Origin: Hyaloscypha bicolor E
Lineage: Eukaryota; Ascomycota; Leotiomycetes; Helotiales; Hyaloscyphaceae
Direction of reading: 5' to 3'
Assembly (NCBI RefSeq): GCF_002865645.1
Contig: NW_020194515.1
Location: 1,755,761 to 1,819,760, forward strand
Length of the DNA: 64,000 nucleotides
The notes under the pieces are model-generated. The model saw only the letters and a program-made list of their open reading frames with translations. It ran no database searches and was not told where the DNA came from. A program made the position numbers and the translations under genes. Shown here one piece after another: positions 55,384 through 64,000 of this stretch; position 1 is the first letter of the stretch, and each line of letters starts with the position of its first letter.

Positions 55384-56777
55384 CTAGAGAGGAAATTAGA
55401 AATAAAATAAAGATTTAAATATAATATAAATAAATATAAATAAAAAAGTTATTAAGTAATTTATATTATAGGACTATTATATAAATAGTAATATTCTAGT
55501 TTTTAAATAAGTTAAATAATATAAGAATTTATTATTATTTTTTAAAAAATAAAAAATAAAATAAAAACTCTTATATTTAATCTAGTTTAATCTCGGGTTT
55601 TTTTATAATAACTATTATCTTTTATTAATTATATTTTATTAGATTTATATATCTTATTAAATTAGTTAAATATAAAGAAATTACTTTAAAAATAATAAGC
55701 TAATATAGGAAGAATATTAGAAAAAGACCGGAATAGACTATAAGTTATACTAATATAATATAGGATTAATAATTTTATATTTCTTTTTATTATTTATTTC
55801 CCAAATATTATTAAAATTAAAGTTCTTTAAAAAATAATTACAGGAAATATATTATATAAAGCTTTTAAATAACTTTTATTTAAAAGTTATTTATTATAGT
55901 TTTATATTTTTTAGAGAAGCTTTTAAGAAATATAGAATCTCTTATAGTTTATTTTTAATAGTATTAATTCTAATAAGGAAAATACTTTCTAATATTTTAA
56001 AACTTATTACTTTTATAACTTTCTAAATAGGATTTAAAATAAGTATTTTACTAGTATTATTTATTAAAGAAATCTTTTTGAGGTTTCTTATATAAGATAG
56101 GGGCTCTTAAATAGACTATATTATAGTATTATATAGTTCGAATCTAAGTTTTATAAAATATATTTAATTTAGAAAACTTTTACTAAAAGTAAATAAAATA
56201 ATATAATTATATAAATAAATATTTTATATATTAATTTTTAAATTAATACTTTTATAATCTTTTAAAAAAGTTTTTATTATTTAAACTATAGCTTTTATAT
56301 AAGTATAATACTATTCTATAAATAAATTAAACTCTTTTAAATATATTAAATTATAATAATATTAAATTTAATAGAAATCTAAAATATATTAATAAAAAGA
56401 GAAAACAAATAATTTTTAAAATAAAGTTTTCCTAAATAGTAATTATATTCTCGATTTATTTAAATAATAATCTCTTTAAGAAAATAATAGAATTATTTCT
56501 TTATAAGGTTTTTAGCTTATAATATACTTTTATATTTTAAAGTAAATAATATAATATAAAAGTACTTTTAATTAAAAATATATTTATTATTATTATAAAT
56601 CTTATTATAATTTAATAATAAATTACGGCTATTTTTAATAAATAACTTTTTAAAATATTATAAAGAAGTTCAGGTAATAAAGAAATTAGAAAAGGAAATA
56701 ATCTATAATTTTTTAAAAGAGTAATTAAAACTAATAATAAATAAAATAATTAAGCCCGATTATATAAAGATATATAA
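55384..56777. other. AT-rich RIP-type DNA
   Basis: Continuous with the sequence left of the solo LTR. No gene, RNA or terminal repeat recognised. Confidence 0.5.
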
Positions 56778-58453
56778 TATTACGAAACCGGGTCTCTAGC
56801 CTTAGAAAGTAAAGTAAAGTGGCTCTTAATTCAAGAATTCTAAACTAAGGAAAGAAGCTTGTAAATATAAGAGCTTTAGTATTTTAAATACTAGCTAGCC
56901 ATATATATTATTATATAATTATATAATATTAAATTTACTAGTAAAGCAGCAAAGTATAATATTATTTCCTTCTTTAGAAAAGCTTGTCCCGAGTGCTCTT
57001 AAATCAAAAAACAGGCCCTCTATAGCTTATAAATTATATAATCTTATATGTCCTACTTCCGGCGTCTCTTATCTATATATTTTACTAGTTCCTAATATAC
57101 TAGTTCCTTTAAGTCCAAATCTGAATCAGAATTAGGGCTATAGGATCTAATTAAATAATTAAAATTATAGCTATTAGAATTAGAATTATTAATTATATAG
57201 ATTCTAACTTTTCTACTATTCTCTTCTACTATAGTCTTTAGTTCTAATAAAAGTACCTTCTTCTTATATAGTTTAATATTATAGTTCTTTACCTAGTATT
57301 TATTACTTCTATAGTATATATATTTGCCCTATTTATAAAGTAATTAGTACTTTATTAGAAATATAGATTATATTCGACTATTTATATAAAAGAGAAAGAA
57401 GGATTATAGAGAGAAGAATTATGGAATTTTAGTAATTATACTAATAGTATTAATAGTTAATATATTTATAGTATTATTTTTACTTAAGTAATAAGGCTTC
57501 TTTCTAGAATTATGATATTTATATATACTAGAGCATCCGGCTAGCTATTATATCGTCTTAATAAACTTGGTATAGGTTTAAGAGAGGTTTAATTACTATA
57601 CTAGTCTGTTCTTAATTATAATATTAAATCCTTAATAAAAAGCTATGATCTTATTAATATTATTTTAGTCTTATTTATATGCCTTATATAGAATTTATTC
57701 AAACTTAGTAATAAATACATAAAGCGAATTAGTGCTTTACTTGAGAGAATATAGCTTATTCTCTACCTCCTGTACCTTATTCGGATTCGAGTAGATATAA
57801 GAAAGTTAGTTAAGAATTAAAAGATAGAACTAGGTTTAATTATCTTTAGTCTGGGAAAACTGGGAAAGAACTATTACTTGGATATAAGATTCTAGATTAA
57901 GGTAAGTATAGTAGAACTAAGTAATAATATGACTAATAGCCTTATTATTAACTCGTAGCTTGGCCTTAATTAACGGGAGCCAGGTATTAAACTTATAAAC
58001 CTGGCTATTGAATTTTTCGGGATATGGGAGAAAGGATTTCGGCTTTATATTTATAGAAAGAAAAGAGAAGCGAGTTCGTAAATAGACGAGCTTATTATCT
58101 TATTACTAAATAACCTTAGCCTGTCTTTATACCTTTATTTGGAGCTCGGCAATTATATTAGTAATCTGCGTTTATAAAGGTTACTTTATAGTAAAAACTT
58201 AAAGTAAAAGAAAGCCTAATAAGCTCTTAATCTCTTTAGTAAGTATATAGTAGTTCTATAACTATATATATTAATAGTACTATTATTAAATTACTATAAA
58301 AATCGTACTTATATATAAGATATAAGAGTAGTTTTACTTTCTCTTTAAGAAGAAGAATAAGTTTAGAATAATATTACGAAACCGGGTCTCTAGGCTTAAA
58401 AAGTAAAATAAAATAGCTCTTAATTCAAGAATTCTAAACTAAGGAACAAAGCT
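56778..58453 (-). mobile_element. Gag-only LTR element, RIP-degraded
   Basis: Direct repeats at 56778-56859 and 58372-58453 share ATTACGAAACCGGGTCTCTA, a CTCTTAATTCAAGAATTCTA block and CTAAGGAA, and are at least 82 bp. Between them the minus strand encodes a retrotransposon capsid-type sequence: SFLPYPEKFNSQVYKFNTWL, VYSNP-like IYSNPNKVQEVENKLYSL and SLYVFITKFE (about 58060-57660). No protease or RT is present in the 1.5-kb interior. Outer LTR limits and target duplication were not found, so the true element may be longer. Stops throughout indicate RIP. Confidence 0.6.
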
Positions 58454-61400
58454 ACTCGAATAAGTTCTTTATAAGAGCCTAAAATTATATCTAATTTATT
58501 ATAAATATATAATATAAAGAAAAAAAGAAAATTAATATAAGTAGCTAATTATATTATATTCTAATATAAATAACTTTAAATACTTTATATAAAAAGACAT
58601 TTTAGATAATATAATATAATAAGCTATATTTTATTAAAATTACTTTATTTTAATAGTTTTTTTATTTTAATTATATAATAAAAACTAAGGCCTTTTATAT
58701 ATAATTTATAAGAATTATATAAGAAAACTAGCTTTTCTATAATTCTAGATAATAATTCCTTTTCTATATTTAATTAATTAAGCTTTTATATATTATATAA
58801 TATTTATATTTTATTATTAAATTACGTTTTATACTCTAATATACTTTATATGAGTTTTTGTTTTATTATAATTTCTCTTTTATATATTTTATAATAAATA
58901 ATATAGGAAAGATTAAAACTTTATAATTAAAACAATATTTTTATAAAATTCTAAGAAATTTCTATAAGGCGAATTATTAGCTTAGTAAATTTAGAGAGAA
59001 AAAAAGCTATTATAATACTTTAAGCTTGAGGCTAAAATATTAAAAATATATAAATATTAATTTTAATATTTTTCATGAATTTCTAATATATCTAGTAATT
59101 TGAATACAAGTTAGCTATAAGATATAATTATTAATATAATATATAAAAGTAATAAAAATAGAGGCTAATTATAAAAAGAAATAAAGTAAAAGAAATAAAA
59201 TAAGATATATTATATTAAAATAATATAAATTAGACCTTAATTAAAAATAGATTTTAATATATAGAAATAAAATTATACTATTAATTTATATATTATTATT
59301 AGTTATAATAAAAACTGAAATAGAAATAGTTTTAGTTTTAGTAATAAAGCTTATTTTTAAATCCAGGAAAAATATTTAAAAGAAGAAATATCCTTAATTT
59401 CAAATAAAATAGTAAATAGAAACCGGAAATAAAAATTAAAAAGAAATCGGAAATAAAAAATTATATAAATAAATTAAAAAAGTTTCTAAAAAAAATAAAA
59501 AGATACTAAATAAAAATAAAAAAAGAATTTAAAAAAATTATATTTATTATTATTATTATTACTTTTAATAGTATTATTAAATATATCTAGTTTAGTAAAA
59601 TTAAAAAAAGATATTATAGATATTAAGTTAATAGAATAAAAAAGAAAATATAAGTAATAGAAATAAAACTAGAAAAGCTATTATTTTATTATTACTAATA
59701 CTAAGACTCGAATCTAGATTATATTTATTATTATTAACTAGCTTTTTTCAAATACCGGTTACTAAATCGAAAAATATATTTAAAATAAGAAATTAGTTCT
59801 TTAGAAATCTTATTAGTAAAAGTCTCAAATATAGAAACTTTATAATTAGTTATAAAAGAAATTATTAAGATTAATATAGCTAAAAACAAATATATACTAA
59901 TACCGGGTTTAAATTTACTATTTATTAGAGTTTTTAGAATATTATAATTTTAAAAAAGTAATATTTTTATATTTTTGAAATAATATATAAATATATATAA
60001 GAATTATTATATTTCTAATAATATTAAAAAAGAGAGAATTATATATTATATTTCTTCTATTTATAAGAATTAAATTAAGGCTATACTAGAATATTATATT
60101 AATAATTTAAAAGATTATTAGAAAACCAAGTTCTTTAAGGCTTTATTAAAGAAATTTCAAAAGTATAAATAGAAAATACTTAAAACTAGTTATAACTTTC
60201 TTAATTAGATTATTATATAAGCCTAGAATAAAAGAATCTCTTCTAAGTCTTATATTAATATATTTAATAAAGTATTAAAAAAGTTACTAAAAAGAAAAGA
60301 AATAAATAAAATTATTTAATATCAAGAATTTATAAGAGAATTATTTATTCTAATAAGAGATTATATTTTTAAAAATACGAATTTCGAACTTATAAATATT
60401 TCTATTTATAAATATAATAAAATATATAAGAAAATAATAATATTTTATTAATATAAAAAAAACCGTTTTAATATTACTAATAATTTAGATATATCTAGAT
60501 TTAAATAAGAATATTTAAATATAGTAATTTATAATATAGTTTTTAAACCAGAAAATAATTATTCTTTACTAGTTCTTTCTATTATACTTTTTAAAGCTAT
60601 TATAAATATAAGTAAAAAGAGAACTCAGCCTATAGCTAATTATATAAAGCCTATTAAAAGTAGTAAATCCAAGGAAAATAATATTAATTAGCTAATAAAA
60701 AGTATAGAAAAACTATTTATTATTACTATAACTTAAAAGAATTTATAGAAAGAATTTAATATAGCTATTATTATAATTTGAAAGAATATTTATAGCTTAT
60801 TTATATAATCTAGCTAACTATAATAGAAATAATAGTATTAATAGTCTAATAAATATAATTCGGGTTTTTAGAAAAAATATACTAGAAATTATAATAAAGG
60901 TTATAGAGAATACTATAATAGCTATAGTAATTAAGCTAAAATAAATAGAGAATCTAGATAATTATATTCTAAAGAAAATTAGTTTCAAGTATAATTAGAG
61001 AATATTATTTAAATTAATATAGCCTATAATATAAATCCAGAATTAAAAGAATAAATTTACTATAAATATTATAATAAAAGTAAAAATAATAATATTAATA
61101 TAAAATATATTTATATTTTTTAGTTTTATTATTTATTAATAAAAGAGCTTATAAATTATAAATATATTTACTAATTTAATAAAAAATAATATAAAGAACT
61201 ATTAAGGCTTAGATAAAAAATTATTTCTATTTTCTTTATTAATAAATACTAGTAGTTTAACTAAATTATTTCCTAAATCCGAAAAGAAAAATTCGATTAT
61301 AACTTAAAAATATAATCTAAAAATATCTAAAGAATAGTAGGAAATATTTAGTTTACTAAATAAGAAAGAAATAAAGGAACTAGCTAACTGGAATCTATAT

Positions 61401-63825
61401 ATAAAAGTAAATAAACTATATTTAGGAAATTTAAATAGCTGCTTTGCCTTAAAGGAAATTATTTTAGAATTATTAATATTTCAAATTCTGGGATTAATAA
61501 ATAATATTAATATTTAGCTATAAATACTATAATAGGTTTTTTATTAAAAAAAAAGAGAAAAGAAATAGAAATAGCTAAAAAGGTTTTCGAAAATAAGCTA
61601 AAATAAAAGAAAAGCTATCTTATATAAAAAGCTAGAAAAATACTATTTTAAGAAATAATAAATAAAGAAATAGCTTAGCTAAAAATATTAATATTAATAT
61701 TTCCGGAAATAAAGAAAACAAATTAGAAATCTAGTATATTCTTAATTATAATAAATATAAAACTCCTAAAATAAATAATATTTTAATAAAACTATTAAAG
61801 AAAGTAATTATTCTATTTCTAAAAACTTAGAAAGAAATAAGAATATTTATTAATACCTTAAAAACGACAGATTTAGCTATTATATTTTAAAACTAATAAA
61901 TTAAGAATAATATTTACTATTTTATTATCTTATAAATAAGAAATACTATTATATTAAATATAATTAGATATATTAGAAAATCTATAAAACTAGTAATTAT
62001 GGCTTATATAATAAATAGAATATTTCAGAAATTAGAAATATTAGCTTAGATATTTAATATTAATAGAATTATTTAATTTAAAGGTAATAATATTAATATT
62101 CGAATATTATTAGCTTATAAATATATTATATAATTTCTATATTTCTAATTTATATTTTAAAAACTATAAGGAAATAATTAATACTAGAATTAAAATTAAT
62201 ATTTTCCCTAAAAATATTAATAAAATAATATATAATATTATAGATTATTAAATATCTATTATTATTATTAGAACTAAATTTGGATTTATAAAAATAATAA
62301 AGCTTAGAACTAAAATTATAAATAAAATAAAATATAAAAATATGTTTTTTCTAATTAAAAAAGCTTTAAAGATCCTATTTAATTAATTATTCTTAGTAAA
62401 AATAAAAATAAATATTATATATAGAAATAATAGTTTATAAAATAAAAGATTCATTAATCCTAAAAACAACTAGAATACCTATATTATTATAATTATTTTA
62501 TTTTTAAAAAATACTAGAAAATAGAAAAAAATAATAGTTTAAAAATATTAAGTTTCTAAAGTTAAGGAATTAAATAATACGGAATCAGAAACTAAAAATA
62601 AAAGAGAAAAATAAAGCCTAGTATTATAACTAGTAATAGTATTAGGGAAAATTGGAAAATATTAGAATTTCTTATAAATTCTTTTATTTTAAGTTCAGAA
62701 ATTCAGGAAATTAATAATATTTTTAGAGAAACTAAAATAAAAAAGGCTTTAGTTAGAATATTATTAAAAGTAATTCCGGATTTAATAAAAAAGGAAATAA
62801 AAAAAGATATAAAAAAAGTATTAAATAAAGGCATTTTTTTAAAAAAAAATAAAGTAATATTTTCTAATAATAAAGAAATATATTCCCGAAACTATAGAAC
62901 CTAAAATCTAAAACTAGAAAGAATTCTAGAATATATAGGAGTTTAAAAAAGGTATTTTAGAATATTAGATAAAAAGATACATTTTATATATAAATAAGAA
63001 AAAGCTAAATAAAAAAATTATAAATTCTAGAAATTAAATAAAAATAATATTAGAGAAAATAGCTATAGCTTTTAAAAATAAAAATATTAATTATAATTTA
63101 TTTCTAGTTATAAAGTATATAAAAAAAATAAAAATAAATATTAACTAATAAATATTAATAATAGAACTAGAAAAGGTTTTAGTAAATATCTAAATTAGTT
63201 TAAGAAATATAAAACTAGAAAATACTTATAAAAGTATATTAAAAAAATATAAAAATTACTTTTTATTAAAAATATTAGCTATTTTAAAAGATTTATAATT
63301 TATTTCGAAATGTATTAAATAATTAGATATTAATAACTAGCTCTAGAAAAAGAAACTAGCTATATTCCGAAAATTAATAATTAATTAAAAAAGTATAATT
63401 ATATTTAATTAGAAAGAAATAAGAAAAATTTATAAAAATATTAATTTATTTATTCTAATTAAAACTATTAAATATAAAGCCTAGTAAAAAAAGAATTTCT
63501 TATATTTTAAAGCTTTAATACTAGTAATAATAAAAATACTATTAGAATACCTAAACTATAAAGTTCTTAAGAAATATAATAGACCTTATCGGAATTTATA
63601 AATTAATTAATATTATTATAAAAATAAATTTAGTAATTCTATAAAATACTAATCTATTTTCGTTTGCTAATAAGATTTTAGAAGAATTTACTAGATATAT
63701 TTATATCTCTCGAATTAATTTCTTTTCTAAATATAATTAATTTATACTAAATACTTATAATAGAGATTTAACTATATTTATAATACCTCTAAGATTATTA
63801 AGAATAACTATACTATTTTAGAAAG
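58454..63825 (+). mobile_element. Further Ty3/Gypsy copy (Gypsy-B), 3' part cut off by an insertion
   Basis: From about 59.9 kb the plus strand, read through stops, gives a gag-like helical region (KTKFFKALLKKFQKYK, SYINIFNKVLKKLLKR) to about 60.5 kb. A Lys/Asn-rich linker and a protease-like stretch follow (61.3-62.2 kb). The start of a reverse transcriptase carries FANKILEEFTRYIYISRINF and RDLTIFITPLRLLRITILF just before 63826. There the frame is cut by an LTR of the Gypsy-A family. 58454-59900 is AT-rich without recognisable features. No LTR of Gypsy-B was identified. Confidence 0.5.
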
Positions 63826-64000
63826 TATAAGGTATTTATTAGTAGGTAATAAGATAATAGAATAAATTAGTAAGTTGTGAAATTATAGTATTAAATTTAG
63901 TATAAAACTAATCTCTATTCTTCTTATAAGATTCAGGGAAGCCTCCTCTAAATAGGAGACCCTAATAACATATATATAATTAGTAATTTATAAGCCTAAT
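63826..64000 (-). repeat. Gypsy-A-family LTR inserted in Gypsy-B reverse transcriptase, runs off window
   Basis: TATAAGGTATTTATTAGTAG onward is nearly identical to the first 175 bp of the solo LTR at 55081. The left flank is GAAAG (63821-63825), the expected left target duplication. Whether this is a solo LTR or a full element cannot be seen. Confidence 0.8.

Noticed and set aside
59900..63825. Gypsy-B and the 55081/63826 LTRs as one intact element
   Set aside because: The 55081 LTR has its own perfect TTAGC duplication (a solo LTR), and the 63826 LTR cuts reverse transcriptase mid-domain. Gypsy-A, with the same LTR orientation, reads on the opposite strand.

Overview
The window looks like nuclear DNA of a filamentous ascomycete (Pezizomycotina). 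Genes carry short introns of about 50-110 bp with GTAWGT-like donors, CTAAC-type branch sites and YAG acceptors. The gene families are typical of that group: HET domain, caspase-like, CorA-like, Fot1/pogo transposase and chromodomain Gypsy. Long AT-rich tracts hold retrotransposons whose stop codons are almost all TAG/TAA where CAG/CAA is expected. That is the mark of repeat-induced point mutation (RIP, CpA to TpA). The species cannot be fixed from the sequence.

Layout. 1-6.3 kb: RIP-degraded Ty1/Copia pol, its LTR, an inverted LTR fragment and a CTTTTT microsatellite. 6.4-20 kb: a gene island with a truncated gene fragment, a CorA-like membrane protein (minus), an intact 873-residue membrane protein (plus, six exons), two caspase-like genes (one decayed, one cut by a 163-bp hAT-type MITE) and a HET-domain gene (minus) broken by two CpA-to-TpA nonsense changes and a frameshift. 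20.87-23.30 kb: a complete but RIP-inactivated Fot1/pogo element with a 15-bp minisatellite inside its transposase. 23.9-25.6 kb: an intact aldehyde dehydrogenase with a likely GC-AG intron. 27.5-29.6 kb: a beta-propeller lectin-like protein with a C-terminal papain-like His/Cys domain. 30.0-31.0 kb: an ankyrin-repeat remnant split by a 664-bp hAT derivative. 33.5-35.7 kb: a small two-TM protein and a fungal C2H2-like zinc-finger gene, both minus. 35.8-64 kb: almost entirely nested LTR elements.

The retroelement block can be read as layers. Gypsy-1 (36718-42886, plus) has 280-bp LTRs and a CTAAA target duplication. Gypsy-A (43619-54326, minus) has GTTTA duplications, and its left LTR was later invaded by a 2.9-kb non-autonomous LTR element (43862-46773). 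A solo LTR of the Gypsy-A family lies at 55081-55378 (TTAGC duplication). A gag-only element lies at about 56.8-58.5 kb. A further Gypsy copy is interrupted within reverse transcriptase at 63826 by another Gypsy-A-type LTR that runs off the window.

The non-repeat genes are enriched in families tied to fungal self/non-self recognition and regulated cell death (HET, caspase-like, ankyrin, C2H2-like), plus a lectin-protease-like fusion. Most show lesions from RIP-type transitions or transposon insertion. This fits a rapidly evolving allorecognition or immunity-type island next to RIP-silenced heterochromatin. That functional reading is inference; the lesions and domain calls come from the sequence.
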